Program-made: the position numbers and the translations under genes
Notes under the pieces: generated by a model
What the model was told of the DNA's origin: nothing
Seen by the model: only the letters and a program-made list of their open reading frames with translations
The model's database searches: none
Assembly: GCA_049841135.1 (NCBI GenBank)
Contig: JASGHK010000002.1
Coordinates: forward strand, 372,001 to 436,000
From: JACRCT01 sp049841135
Lineage (GTDB): Bacteria; Myxococcota; Myxococcia; Myxococcales; UBA5297
Direction of reading: 5' to 3'
Length of the DNA: 64,000 nucleotides
Shown: positions 20,902 through 30,428 of the stretch, piece after piece
Position numbering within the stretch: position 1 is the first letter of the stretch
How the letters are laid out: each line of letters opens with the position of its first letter

Positions 20902-21786
20902 CTACATCACCATCCAGTCGAACGGCACCGTGTTGGTCATCGGGATGATCATCCCCGCCAAATCGAACACGTTGCTGAGCGTGGGGACCAGGCCGGTCAC
21001 GTTGCCGACGTCGTAAGTGTAGGTGCTGGTGACGGTGTTGCTCCCGCTCTGCGAGATGACCTTCGACACCTTGTTGTCCGTGTACTCGATGGTCGCCGAG
21101 CCGTTAGCGGTCGTGATCTTGCTGAGCCGCCCGCTGGTGTCGTACGCCATCGTGGCCACGTTGGTGGTCGAGTCCGCGGTGCTGGTCGCAGAGACCAACT
21201 TGTTGGCGGAGTCGTAGGCGAACTCGGTGATGGCGATTTCGGTCACGTCGTTGCCAGCGACGTTCTTCGACTTCTTGGTTTCAGTCTCCCGCTGGAGCAG
21301 GCCGCTGGTGTTGTAGGTGTAGTCCGTCGTCGTCGAGCTTTTGATCTCGGTGGTGGTGTTGGTCGCGGGCTCCTTCAAGGTGGTCACGGTGCCCTTGTCC
21401 TGCTTGGAGAGCTTTCCCTCGGCGTAGGTGAAGTTCGTGGTGACGGTGACGCTGAATTCGAGGCTACCGATGGTGCCGCTGGACTTGGTCGTCGAAAGGG
21501 ACAGGGCCTTGTCCTTGTAGACGTTGGTGGTGGTGACGGTGGTGTCGCCGGACTTCCTCGTCACCTGGGTGATGCGATCGTCCGTGTACTGGTAGGTGTT
21601 CTCGGTGACATTGCCGTCCTTGTCGACGGACTTGGCACTGCTGAGCTTGTCGGCGGCGAAGGTCATGATCTGGGACGAGCCGTCGCTGTTCTCGACCTTG
21701 GAGAGCTTCGGCGTCGCCGGGCCCCCACCACCACATGCACAGAAGACCAGAAGCCCCACCAGCCCTGCACGAATCTGCTTCCTCAT
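20902..21786 (-). CDS. Putative lipoprotein with RHS/YD-like repeats
   Basis: 294 residues from the ATG at 21786, preceded by GAGGG. The lipobox is VFCACGGGG. The mature part is Thr/Ser-rich with short repeated motifs like YD repeats (NTYQYTDDRITQVTR, DYTYNTSGLLQRET, TEFAYDSANKLVSAT, MAYDTSGRLSKITT, STYTYDVGNVTGL). YD repeats form beta-strand wraps in RHS and teneurin shells. At this size it is not a toxin carrier but a small surface or periplasmic lipoprotein. Function unknown. Confidence 0.75.
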   Translation of the reverse strand: MRKQIRAGLVGLLVFCACGGGGPATPKLSKVENSDGSSQIMTFAADKLSSAKSVDKDGNVTENTYQYTDDRITQVTRKSGDTTVTTTNVYKDKALSLSTTKSSGTIGSLEFSVTVTTNFTYAEGKLSKQDKGTVTTLKEPATNTTTEIKSSTTTDYTYNTSGLLQRETETKKSKNVAGNDVTEIAITEFAYDSANKLVSATSTADSTTNVATMAYDTSGRLSKITTANGSATIEYTDNKVSKVISQSGSNTVTSTYTYDVGNVTGLVPTLSNVFDLAGMIIPMTNTVPFDWMVM

Positions 21787-21934
21787 TGGGTGTCCCTCCG
21801 AAACAGCCAGTGATTGTCGAACCATCGGGCGCTGGTCGGCAGCGGCCCCGCCAGCAATGACGCGGGACAGATCGCACGGTTGCCGAGCGAAAAGCAACCC
21901 GGAGCGCGGGCCGGAGCCACACTCGAGCGCCGCG

Positions 21935-22297
21935 TCAGGGCTTGGTGGCCCCGCACTTCGAGGTGGCATCGAGGGTCGCGGCGTCGTCGATGCATCCCGA
22001 CGCATCGGCCAGGCACGCCCGGGCCTCTTCCAGCGCGGTCCCCTCGCACGCGGCGGAGGTCTCGTCTTTGGCCGGGACGCAGCTGAAGGTCACGTCCTGT
22101 CCCGACACGGTCACCTTCACCGCTTGGTCCCGGTTGAGGCACTGGCAGAACCAGCAGACGTCGTCCTTGCCCTGGCAGTAGCCGTCGACGACGGCGTCCT
22201 TCTTCTGGGCGACCTGCTCGCAGGCCGAGGTGGGGGTACCGCAGTTGGAAAGCGCGGCCAGGGCGCCGCCAAGGATGGCAAGGACGAGCAGCCTCAT
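21935..22297 (-). CDS. Small cysteine-rich lipoprotein
   Basis: 120 residues from the ATG at 22297, with a GGAGGAAAGG-type site upstream. The signal ends LAALSNCGTP. There are about eleven cysteines in the mature part (CEQVAQ, YCQGKDDVCWFCQC, SCVPAK, ACEGTALEEARACLADASGC, KC). It resembles the other small lipoproteins of this region in size and cysteine density but not in exact spacing. Function unknown. Confidence 0.7.
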   Translation of the reverse strand: MRLLVLAILGGALAALSNCGTPTSACEQVAQKKDAVVDGYCQGKDDVCWFCQCLNRDQAVKVTVSGQDVTFSCVPAKDETSAACEGTALEEARACLADASGCIDDAATLDATSKCGATKP

Positions 22298-22372
22298 CGC
22301 GCCTTTCCTCCCCTTCCCCAAGAGGCTCTGATTGAGATTGAGCAGGGCCATCACGCCAACTCGGCCGTAAAG

Positions 22373-22671
22373 CTACTTGGCCCACTTGCCGCCGTTCATG
22401 ATGCAGGCAGCCTCCAGGAGGGAGGTCTCGGTGTCGCCGCTCTAGGTGTGTAGGTCCACTTGTACTCCGTAGAGGAGCCCTAGGTGCAGGTGGCGTCGCC
22501 GGCGGCGCAAGCGGAGGTGGCGTAGGTACCCGCGCAGACATCCCTCGCCGAGTTGGCCGTGTAGGCGGAGCCGGTGACGCCTGCGATCGTACAAGAGCCG
22601 GCGGTGCTGCTGCCGCAAGCTCCCAGAGCGGCAGCGCCAAGAAGATAGAACAGCAACGCGAACCTGCTCAC
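22373..22671 (-). pseudogene. Disrupted small cysteine-containing lipoprotein gene
   Basis: A GTG at 22671 with GGAGG six bases upstream opens a lipoprotein (LLGAAALGACGSS) that reads to a TAG at 22480 after AGDATCT. Past the stop the frame continues as GSSTEYKWTYT. In another frame it resumes as SGDTETSLLEAACIMNGGK and ends at 22373. The pieces together look like one protein of about 98 residues with one in-frame TAG and one shift. Both breaks are at CCTAG words. This could be real decay or sequence error. Confidence 0.55.
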
Positions 22672-22917
22672 CTGAATCCTCCAGCGGTTTGGAATGCGTG
22701 CCAGTGATGGCGGAGCAGGAGTCCAGCATCATCGAAATGGCAGTTGCCGAATCAGTACCCTGCCGAAGGCGAAGACGGCAACCCGCGGTTTCTAGGCTCT
22801 GGGCTGGCAGGTGTGTGTTTGTGCGCCCAGTATGCAAAAGGACTTGCGCATGGTCCCCTGCTTGGCTAGTCTGCTGGCCGCTGTAGCGTTTGAACCACTC
22901 TCGAGAGGAAGACACAA

Positions 22918-23190
22918 ATGAAGAAGATCGTGTTCGCGGCTGTTGCGGCCATGTCGCTCGTCGCCTGCGGTGGCGGCATCTCCCAGTCCGCGGATTGCAA
23001 GAAGTACATCGAGTGCTACGAGTCTGACTCCGTCAAGGGCACCAAGGGCTCGCTCGACAGCACCTACGGCACCAGCGGCACCTGCTGGTCCACCGGCGTT
23101 CAGACGACTGCTGACGCCTGCACCGCGACCTGCAAGTCCGGGGTTGAGACCTACCACACCACCTACCCCGACGAGGCCAAGTGCAAGTAG
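22918..23190 (+). CDS. Small secreted lipoprotein with six or more cysteines
   Basis: 90 residues. The signal peptide VFAAVAAMSLVACGGG ends in a lipobox. The mature part is DCKKYIECYESDSVKG, then a Gly/Ser/Thr region, and TCWSTGVQTTADACTATCK with a final KC. The ribosome-binding site is GAGAGGAAG. Followed within 25 bases by an excellent terminator, so it is a single-gene unit. Likely surface-exposed and disulfide-bonded; no family recognised. Confidence 0.75.
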   Translation: MKKIVFAAVAAMSLVACGGGISQSADCKKYIECYESDSVKGTKGSLDSTYGTSGTCWSTGVQTTADACTATCKSGVETYHTTYPDEAKCK

Positions 23191-23214
23191 TGGCTCCGTA
23201 GGCACTTGAATCCT

Positions 23215-23246
23215 GAAGGGGCGCCTCGCGGTGCCCCTTCCTTTTT
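23215..23246 (+). terminator. Strong intrinsic terminator
   Basis: An 11-bp stem (GAAGGGGCGCC at 23215-23225 with GGTGCCCCTTC at 23230-23240, one G-T pair), a TCGC tetraloop, then CTTTTT. It closes the lipoprotein gene ending at 23190. Confidence 0.88.
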
Positions 23247-23423
23247 GGGTCTCGTTGTCGCGTTGCTCCGCAGTAAACGCCTTGCTTTGCGGCGCCATCG
23301 CCGACGCTTCTCGTACGGCTCCAACTTCTTCTTGAGCTTCACGACCTGCGCCTTCTGTTCCTTGGTCGTCTTCTCCGGCAGGAAGCCGGACGTCCTGGCG
23401 GCGCCGGCCGATCCGGTCCCCCA

Positions 23424-24214
23424 TCAAGGCCCCTTGTGCCTGGACTGCCGAAGCTCTTCCTCCAACTCGCGCAGACGCCGCTCGGCCTCGGCCCGCGCGG
23501 CTTCCGCGGCCTCGGCGCGGTTGAGAACCAGTCGAACCCCGGCCTCGTCCTCCGACAGACGAAGCTGGACGGCGTAACCGTCCCTGCGCGCGCGCAGCCA
23601 ACAACCGAGCTGCGCGCTGTAGGCCGGCCCCGGCCCGGAGTAGACCCGAGCCAGCGCTCCGTCCTCGCCGCGGCGGAAGACGGTCAGGGGTACCCGGGAC
23701 TGGCTCTTCGTCACGCCTCGCACAGCGTCGGGGTCGAACAGCACCAGCTCGGCGCAGCCCAGCAGCGCGTACTTGGCCGGCCCGTCCTGGTAGTCCTTGG
23801 CCCAGTCCTCCGACACCACCTCCAGCGCCCAGTGCGGAGGCCGTTGTCCCGGCCTCCAGGTCTGCCAGCTCCGGGGCCACGGGCTGGGCGGGTCGTTGAG
23901 CAGGAAGAGATTGGGGGACACCCGGACTTGAGGATGCTCGGGCATCCAGGCGAAATAGTTGTCGGCGCCGACGTAGACCCGCGTCCACCCTCGCTGGCGC
24001 GCCAGCTCGGTCAGCCTCGAGTGGAGGTCGCGGATGATCTCCCCCTGCTCGGGGCTCTCGGCGACGTGTTCCGTGTCATCGACGTACCAGGAAGCTCCAG
24101 TCGATCGGCGCGGCCGCTTGCTCGGGCGGCAGGTCGCGGAGGACCGGGGCGAAGGGCAGCCGACTCCTCGCCTTCTCTGGCGGATCTGGGTTCAGTCCGT
24201 TTGGGGTCGGCCAT
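23424..24214 (-). CDS. Uma2-family (DUF820) putative endonuclease, two frameshifts
   Basis: After removing an extra base at about 24187 and another at 24087-24088, the gene gives about 262 residues: MADPKRTEP, then DPPEKARSRLPF, then YVDDTEHVAESPEQGE, then the Uma2 core. The core has VYVGADNYFAWMPEHPQVRV, then WALEVVSEDWAKDYQDGPAKY and ELVLFDPDA; the ED/D-x-K-like acidic residues are those of the PD-(D/E)XK nuclease fold. The C terminus is a coiled coil (AEAAEAARAEAERRLREL). Uma2 genes are highly expanded in some myxobacteria and cyanobacteria, and their role is unknown. Confidence 0.7.
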
Positions 24215-24277
24215 GACCAGGAAAGATTAGCATCGGGAGCCGACACTGACCGCGGCCTCGACCGCGCTACGCCCGCG

Positions 24278-25693
24278 CTACGGCAGGTGCTCGGCGGCGA
24301 ACCCCTCGCCGAGGCGTGCTTCGACGATCCCCCGGCGCTTCTCGTACAGCTCCACCTTCTTCTTAAGCTTCACGATCTCCGCCTTCTGCTCCTTGCTCGG
24401 CTTCTCCGGCAGCCCGGCCACGAAGGCATCGAGCGCGGCGCGCGCCGCCGCCAGCCCCCGCTCCATCGCCACCGTGCGGATGGTCACCGCCTCCTTCTTC
24501 TCCTTGCCCTCCCCCTTCGCCACCCGCTCGTTGATCGTCCAGACCGGCAGGTACGAGACGTCGGCCAGCTCGGCGCGAACCCCTCCGTTGCCGTAGTCGC
24601 GCTTGACGATGGCGAACTTGAGGATGGCCCCGTCTCGCGTGTCGCCCACCTTGTCCGGCGAGATGCCGAACTTGTAGTGGTAGCTCTGGTTGGAGATGAA
24701 GTTGCCCAAGGAGTAGATGACGAGGCAGCTCCGCCCATCCTGGGCCTCGTAGACCTCCAGCGGCTGCAGGATGTGCGGGTGCGTGCCGAGGATCACGTCG
24801 GCCCCGGCCTCGAACAGCTCGTGCGCCACCTTCACCTCGCTCTCGCGCGGCTTGGGCATGTACTCCACGCCCCAGTGCAGGGAGACGATGACGAAGTCCG
24901 AGTCCTCGCGCGCGGCCTTCACCGCCTCCACCATCGCCGCCGGCTCGTCCATCTTGTTGACGTGCGAGACCTTGGGGTCGGCCGACAGGTGGTGGCTCTG
25001 GTTGATGAAGTCCGCCGCCGCCAGGAACGCCACCTTGACGCCGTTCTTCTCCAGCCGCAGCCCCTTGGCCGCCTCCTGCTGGGTCCGCCCGGCGCCGTAG
25101 TAGGGCAGCCCGGCCTTGTCCAGCTCGGCCAGGGTCTCGTCGAAGCCTTTGCGGCCCTGGTCCATGACGTGGTTGTTGGCGAACGAGACCAGCTTGAAGC
25201 CCGAGGCCTTGAGCGAGGCGAGCATCACCGGCAGGGCGTTGAAGTGGTACTCGATGTTGCCGGCGTCGCCGCTGGGCGAGACCGGGGTCTCGAGGTTCGC
25301 GATCGCGAAGTCCGCCGCCTGGAGATCCTTGGCCACGTCGGCATAGAGCGCGTCATAGCCGTCGTTGTTGGTCGAAGCGCCCTTCTCGTCCTTGGCATTG
25401 GCCGCGGCCGCCGAGACCTTGACCGACACGTGCGGCAGCACGTCGCCCACCGCCGCGACCGTGACCCGGCCCAGCTCCTTGGGACGGTCGCTCCGCACCG
25501 GACCGGCGGGGGCCACCGGCTTGGGCGCGAGCTTCGTCGGCACCGGCGGCAAGAGCCCGGGCGCCGAGGGCGAAGGCACTGCCCTCGCCGTCTCCGGCTC
25601 CGGGCAGGGCCGCGGCGCGGCGGTGCAGCCGGCGGCGAGTGCGAGGCAGAACATCGCGGTCAGGGTCAGGTCCATCGGTCGGAGGCGACGCAT
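24278..25693 (-). CDS. CapA-family metallophosphatase-like lipoprotein
   Basis: 471 residues with lipobox LALAAGCTAAP, a Pro-rich linker, and a CapA/PgsA domain (PGA_cap) from about residue 75: VAAVGDVLPH, ANLETPVS, SFANNHVMDQG, SLHWGVEY, GTHPHILQPLEVY and YSLGNFISNQ. These carry the Asp/His/Asn residues of the calcineurin-like fold. CapA proteins help make or export poly-gamma-glutamate capsule, but many relatives have other or unknown substrates. The C terminus is charged and helical. An alternative ATG lies at 25675. Confidence 0.85.
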   Translation of the reverse strand: MRRLRPMDLTLTAMFCLALAAGCTAAPRPCPEPETARAVPSPSAPGLLPPVPTKLAPKPVAPAGPVRSDRPKELGRVTVAAVGDVLPHVSVKVSAAAANAKDEKGASTNNDGYDALYADVAKDLQAADFAIANLETPVSPSGDAGNIEYHFNALPVMLASLKASGFKLVSFANNHVMDQGRKGFDETLAELDKAGLPYYGAGRTQQEAAKGLRLEKNGVKVAFLAAADFINQSHHLSADPKVSHVNKMDEPAAMVEAVKAAREDSDFVIVSLHWGVEYMPKPRESEVKVAHELFEAGADVILGTHPHILQPLEVYEAQDGRSCLVIYSLGNFISNQSYHYKFGISPDKVGDTRDGAILKFAIVKRDYGNGGVRAELADVSYLPVWTINERVAKGEGKEKKEAVTIRTVAMERGLAAARAALDAFVAGLPEKPSKEQKAEIVKLKKKVELYEKRRGIVEARLGEGFAAEHLP

Positions 25694-25872
25694 GGCCCTG
25701 TTGTGCCCCAGCGGGCGTCGCGCGTCGAGGAAACGGTCGGGGTGGGCAGACTCGCCAATCGCCGACTGGCCAACCAAGCCGTTCCTTCCACGGTCGGTCG
25801 CGTTGACGCATCGCGCCGCTCACCGCACCTTGACGCCTTGCGCAAGGGCCGCGCTCGGGGAGCGACGCGAAC

Positions 25873-26409
25873 ATGCCAGGAACCGAGGAACGTTCCAGCC
25901 CGTACCAACGCCTGGCGGACGCCACGGCGCACGAGGTCCGCAACGCGCTCAATGCCATGGCCATCCACCTGGCGGTGCTCGCCGACCGGGTGGGTGCCGA
26001 CGGCTCGCCGGCGCGGACTGTCGCGGCGCTGCAGGCGCAGGTGGGCCGCATCGAGCGGGTGATGCGCCGCTTCCAGCGCCTGGCCAGCCCGCCGCCCGAC
26101 GAGGGCGACGCCGACCTCGCCGATCTCGTGTCGCAGACCGTGGAGGCGTGCGGACACGACGCTCGCCGCCACGGCGTGACGGTCGAGGTCGAGCTGCGGC
26201 CAGCCCTGGTGCGGGCCAGCGTCGCCGGGCTGACCGAGGCGGTGCTCTCGGCCGTGCTGCGCGGCATCGAGCAGAGCCGCGGCGGCCGGCTGCGGGTGGC
26301 CGTGGAGATCCACGGAGCCGAGGGCGTGCTGGCGCTCACCGGCGAAGTGCCCGACCTGGCCACCGGCCGCGCGGCGCGCATCGAGCTGAGGCTGCCGCTG
26401 GCGGGTTAG
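25873..26409 (+). CDS. HisKA-domain protein with degenerate ATPase domain
   Basis: 178 residues. An H-box (ATAHEVRNALNAMAIHL, His about residue 20) is followed by the second dimerisation helix and a short domain shaped like a HATPase. That domain lacks the N-box asparagine (LTEAVLSAVLRGIEQSR), a D-x-G-x-G motif and a lid. It therefore probably cannot bind ATP and may act as a phosphotransfer or anti-kinase partner. It lies 28 bases before an NtrC-type activator with a receiver domain, so they likely act together. An equally sized active histidine kinase is not seen nearby. Confidence 0.7.
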   Translation: MPGTEERSSPYQRLADATAHEVRNALNAMAIHLAVLADRVGADGSPARTVAALQAQVGRIERVMRRFQRLASPPPDEGDADLADLVSQTVEACGHDARRHGVTVEVELRPALVRASVAGLTEAVLSAVLRGIEQSRGGRLRVAVEIHGAEGVLALTGEVPDLATGRAARIELRLPLAG

Positions 26410-26437
26410 TGGCGGGGCGGAGGGGGGAGGCAGGCGC

Positions 26438-27825
26438 ATGGACCCGGCACGGATCCTGGTCGTCGACGACGACGTCCCCACCCGGCTCGCGCTGTGCGAG
26501 CTGGTGAAGCACTGGGGCTTCGCGGTGGAGTCCGCCTCCGACGGCCAGGAGGCGCTGCGGATGGCCGGCGCCCGCCCGCCGGACCTCATCGTCAGCGACC
26601 TGGTGATGCCCTCGATGGACGGGATGTTTCTTCTTCGCGCCCTGAGGGACGAGCTGCCGGAGTGCGTGGTGGTGCTGGTCACGGGTCAGGGGTCCGTCGA
26701 CCTGGCCGTGCAGGCCATCCAGCAAGGCGCCTACGACTTCATCGAGAAGCCGGCCGACCCCAAGCGCCTGCGCCTGGTGCTCGACCGGGCGCTGGAGAAG
26801 CGCCGGACGGCGCACGAGGTGTCGCTGTTGCGCCGCAACCTCAAGCGCCTGGGCCCGGGCGGCAGCTTCGTCGGCCAGAGCGCCCCGGTCCGGCGGGTAT
26901 TCGAGCTGGTGGAGAAGGTGGCCCCCAGCAAGGCCTCGGTCGTGGTGACGGGGCAGAGCGGCACCGGCAAGGAGATGGTCGCGCGGGCCATCCACCAACT
27001 CTCGCCGCGGCGCGACGGGCCCTTCGTGGCCATCAACAGCTCGGCCATCCCCGCGACGCTGATGGAGAGCGAGTTCTTCGGCACCGAGAAGGGCGCCTTC
27101 ACCGGGGCCGACCAACGCCGCGCCGGCTGCTTCGAGCTGGCGGACCAGGGCACCCTGTTCCTGGACGAGGTCGGCGAGCTGCCGCTGGAGCTGCAGGCCA
27201 AGCTCTTGCGCGTGCTCGAGGACGAGAAGGTGCGCCGGCTGGGCGGCAAGGCGGAGATCTCCGTCGACGTGCGGGTCCTGTGCGCCACCCACCGCGACCT
27301 GAAGGCCGAGGTGAAGGCCGGCCGCTTCCGCGAGGACCTGTTCTTCCGGCTCAACGTCTTCCAAATCCATCTGGTGCCGCTGCGCGAGCGCGCCGAGGAC
27401 GTGCCGCTGCTCGTCCAGCACTTCATGGACCGCTTCGCCAAGGAGGCCGGCAAGCGGCTGGGCGGGGTGACGCCGGAGGCGCTACGCGCGCTGCAGGGCT
27501 ACGCCTGGCCGGGAAACGTCCGCGAGCTGCGCAACGCCGTGGAGCGGGCCGTCATCCTCGCCGAGGGCGACACCCTGGGGCTCGAGCACCTGCCCCCGAG
27601 CTCTCGAGCCCGGATGGCGACGCCGACGTGCTGAGGCTCTCCCTGGGGCTGCCGCTCTCGGAGGTCGAGCGCAGCTACATCCTGGCCAGCCTGTCCCGAC
27701 TGGGCGGCAACAAGGCCCGCACCGCGCAATCGCTCGAAATCAGCGAGAAGACGCTCTACAACCGGCTGCGCGAGTACCGGACGTCGGGCGACGCAGCCCG
27801 CCAGGTCGAGGAAGCTTCGGATTGA
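26438..27825 (+). CDS. NtrC-family sigma-54-dependent response regulator, one frameshift
   Basis: About 462 residues after repair. It has a receiver domain (VVDDDVPTR, DLVMPSMDG, CheY-type Lys in FIEKPAD), an AAA+ domain with Walker A GQSGTGKE, GAFTGA loop (needed for sigma-54 contact), Walker B GTLFLDEVGELP and arginine fingers, and a Fis-type helix-turn-helix (GGNKARTAQSLEISEKTLYNRL). The frame breaks in a run of five Cs at 27593-27597; six join LEHLPPE to LSSPDGDADVLRLS. It activates sigma-54 promoters when phosphorylated. The neighbouring kinase-like protein is the probable partner. Confidence 0.88.
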
Positions 27826-27851
27826 GGCCCGAAGGCCTCATCCCTTGCGGT

Positions 27852-27890
27852 GCCCGAAGCCCGAAGCCCGAAGCCCAAAGCCCGAAGCCC
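27852..27890. repeat. Heptamer tandem repeat (GCCCGAA)
   Basis: About five copies of GCCCGAA, one with a single change (GCCCAAA), lie between the activator gene and the IS target site. The same word recurs many times at 33469-33727, and a different heptamer array is at 43532-43578. Confidence 0.8.
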
Positions 27891-27905
27891 CGCCTTTTGA
27901 CAGCC

Positions 27906-27959
27906 TGTTACGGGTCAGCGACTAGTTCCGATCAACTGTTCAGCGATTAGTTCCGATCG
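27906..27959. repeat. Left terminal inverted repeat of the IS
   Basis: Begins TGTTACGGGTCAGCGA and holds two tandem motif copies, GTCAGCGACTAGTTCCGATC and TTCAGCGATTAGTTCCGATC. These are likely transposase-binding sites. It pairs with 29551-29605 with scattered mismatches. Confidence 0.85.
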
Positions 27960-27990
27960 CCTGGGGTGCTAGCCCTGGGAGATGGAACTG

Positions 27991-29320
27991 ATGAGCAAGC
28001 GAGAATGGGACCGTTTGGATGTCATCAAGCGGGTTGAGCGGGATGAGCTGTCGGTCGCGCAGGCGGCGCAGATCCTGGGTGTGTCACCGCGCTGGCTGCT
28101 GGAGCTGCGGAAGGCCGTTGCAGCGGATGGCGCAGCGGCGCTCGTCCACGGCAACAAGGGCAAGCGGCCCGCCAACCGGCTCAAGGACAAAGACCGGGAA
28201 AGGATCGTCGAGTTGGCGCGCACGACGTACGCGGGCTTCAACGACCAGCACTTCACCGAGAAACTGGTGGACGAGAAGATCTCGGTGTCCCGGTCATCGG
28301 TGAGGCGGCTGCTGCGAGAGGCCAAGATTGGCCTGAGTCGCAAGCGCAGAGCGAGCAAGCACAGAAGACGCAGAGACCGCCGGCCGCAGGCGGGCCTGAT
28401 GATCCTCTGGGACGGCAGCCGCCACGACTGGCTGGAAGGCCGAGGCCCGATGCTGTGCCTCATGGGGGCGATCGACGACGCCACTGGCGAGCTGCTACCC
28501 GGGGCGCACTTCGTCGACCAGGAGTGCACGGCGAGCTACTTGAGAACGCTGCAGGCGATCGTCCTGGAGAAGGGCATCCCGCACTCCGCCTATGGCGACC
28601 GCCACGCCGCGCTCCAGCGCAACGACGACCATTGGACGCTCGAGGAAGAACTCCGCGGCGAGCAGGACCTGACTCACGTCGGCTACGCGTTGAGAGCGCT
28701 GAACATCACGCCCATCGCCGCGCTTTCGCCGCAGGCCAAGGGACGCGTCGAGCGGCTGTGGAAGACGCTTCAGGACCGGCTGGTGTCGGAAGCTCAGGCT
28801 GGCGAACGCCTGCACGCGCGAGGAGGCCGACCAGGTGCTCGCGGCATACGTTCCCGGGCACAACCGGCGCTTCGCCATCGCGCCCAAGGATGCGACGCCC
28901 GCATGGCGCCCGTTGCGGGGCATCGACGTCGAGCGCGCCTGCAGCTTCCGGTACGAGGCCCAGGTGGGCAATGACAACGCTGTACGCCTCCAGGGGCGAG
29001 TCTTCGACATACCGCCTGGGCCCGGCAGCCGCGGCTACGCGAAGGCGCGGGCCGAGGTGCGGCAACTGCTCAACGGGAGCTGGCGGGTCTACGTGAAGGA
29101 CGTCTTGGTGGCCTCGCTGTCCGCCAGTCCTCTGGAAGAGCTGCGCCCTCGAAAGCGGCACAAGCGCTCTGCGACCGACAAGGCGTTCGGCAAGGCGGTC
29201 CGCCGGTTGAATGCAGAGCCGGCGGTAGCTGTTGCCACGCCAAGGGCACGACGCGGCCTGCCGCCGCCTGCGTTCAACGGCTATGGCCAGCTCGTGCGAC
29301 GCAAGAAGCAGGCTGCCTGA
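27991..29320 (+). CDS. ISNCY/IS1202-family transposase (DDE), one frameshift
   Basis: About 442 residues after repair. An N-terminal helix-turn-helix (LSVAQAAQILGVSPRWLLEL) is followed by a DDE integrase core with WDGSRHDWLEGRGP, AIDDATGE and the SPQAKGRVERLWKTLQDRLV segment that carries the glutamate. The C-terminal part has the YVPGHNRRFAI and RLQGRVFDIP blocks of IS1202-like enzymes. One extra base at about 28789-28792 breaks it; removing it gives VSELRLANACTREEADQVLA. I prefer the ATG at 27991, nine bases after GGGAG; 27982 is also possible. The transposase may be inactive if the shift is real. Confidence 0.87.
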
Positions 29321-29396
29321 GCCGGGGAGTGCCTGCTCCGTCTGCCGTCGGAGCTGCACGAAGCGAGTGCCATGTTCGGGACCTCCGGGCGGATCT

Positions 29397-29438
29397 AACG
29401 GGGGAAGGGGCGCATACAGCCGCGCCCCTCCCCCCGTT
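29397..29438 (+). terminator. Large stem-loop downstream of the transposase gene
   Basis: A 17-bp stem with one mismatch (29397-29413 with 29422-29438; AACGGGGGA on the left, CCCCCCGTT on the right) and an 8-nt loop. No T-run follows, so it may work as an RNA stabiliser, a rho-dependent stop or an IS structural feature. Confidence 0.4.
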
Positions 29439-29550
29439 CGCCCCTCTCCTCAACCGACCGCTCGACACGACCGTCCCGACACGCCGCCGTCGCCTGCCAA
29501 TCGCATCGCCGGGTAGAGTGGCGCCCGCTGTGCCAAACACGCCCTGGGCC

Positions 29551-29605
29551 GATCGGAAGTAATCGCTGACCAGTTGGCACCGGAAGTAATCGCTGACCCG
29601 CTACA
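29551..29605. repeat. Right terminal inverted repeat of the IS
   Basis: Read on the minus strand it begins TGTAGCGGGTCAGCGA and contains two copies of GTCAGCGATTACTTCCG. It matches 27906-27959 and abuts the second 17-bp target repeat. Confidence 0.85.
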
Positions 29606-29722
29606 CCCGCCTTTTGACAGCCTTGCGCCCCCCGGCCCAAAGGCCTAGAGTCCCGCCGCTTTCCGGCCAGGTCGGCAGGGAGCGAGCGGTGGATCGCAGC
29701 TGCGCGAGGTGTTGAAGCAACC

Positions 29723-30405
29723 ATGAAGCGCGTCATCGTCGCCATCGATGGGCCCGCGGGTGCGGGCAAGAGCTCGGTTGCCAAGGCGGTTGCCCAGAAG
29801 CTGGGCCTGGCACTGGTGGATACGGGGGCCATCTACCGGTGCGTGGCCCTCGCGGCCAAGCGCGCCGACATCGAGTGGACCGACGACGAAGGTCTGGCCC
29901 GGCTGCTGCCTTGGCTGGACATCGCCTTCAAGTTCGACGGCGGCGTCAACCGCGTCACCATGCGCGGCGAGGACGTGACCGAGGCCATCCGCACGCCCGA
30001 GATCTCCAAGGGCGCCTCGGCGGTGAGCGCCCGACCGGTCGTCCGCGCCGGCCTGCTCGACCTGCAGCGCAAGCTCGCCCGCGGCGCCCAGGTCGGCGCC
30101 GTCCTCGAGGGCCGCGACATCGGCACCGTCGTGTTCCCCGAGGCGAACGTGAAGCTCTTCGTCACCGCCTCCGACGAGGTCCGCGCCCACCGCCGCCACG
30201 AGGAGCTCAAGGCCAAGGGGATGGAAGTCCCTCTGGACCAGGTCCTCGCAGACCAGCGCCAGCGCGACAAGGACGACTCTTCGCGCGAGAATCGCGCCGC
30301 TCAAGCCGGCCTCCGATGCCAAGCTGCTCGACACCAGCGAGCTTCCCGCTCGACCAGGTGATCGCGCAGGTCGTCAGCCAGGTCGAGCTGGTGATGGCGC
30401 GCTAG
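29723..30405 (+). CDS. cmk: Cytidylate kinase, two frameshifts
   Basis: About 226 residues after repair. It phosphorylates CMP and dCMP with ATP. Seen are the P-loop DGPAGAGKSSVAK, DTGAIYRCVA, the NMP-bind insert FKFDGGVNRVTMRGEDVTEAIRTPE (two parts), EGRDIGTVVFP and the lid DQRQRDKDDSSRE. Extra bases at 30290-30291 and about 30348 disrupt the end; removing them gives REIAPLKPASDAKLLDTSELP then LDQVIAQVV, the normal cmk ending. cmk is nearly always essential and no second copy is visible, so these are most likely sequence errors. Confidence 0.9.
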
Positions 30406-30428
30406 CAGGCGCCGCCCAGTACTCGTCG

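Larger units (their letters stand above)
27906..29605 (+). mobile_element. IS1202-like (ISNCY) insertion sequence, complete
   Basis: A 1700-bp element bounded by inverted repeats of about 54 bp and flanked by 17-bp direct repeats of the target, CCCGCCTTTTGACAGCC at 27889-27905 and 29606-29622. Each inverted repeat begins TGT and contains two copies of a word like GTCAGCGATTACTTCCG. The single transposase gene lies inside on the plus strand. Long target duplications and TGT ends fit the IS1202 group. The perfect target repeats suggest recent insertion, between the activator gene and cmk. Confidence 0.88.
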
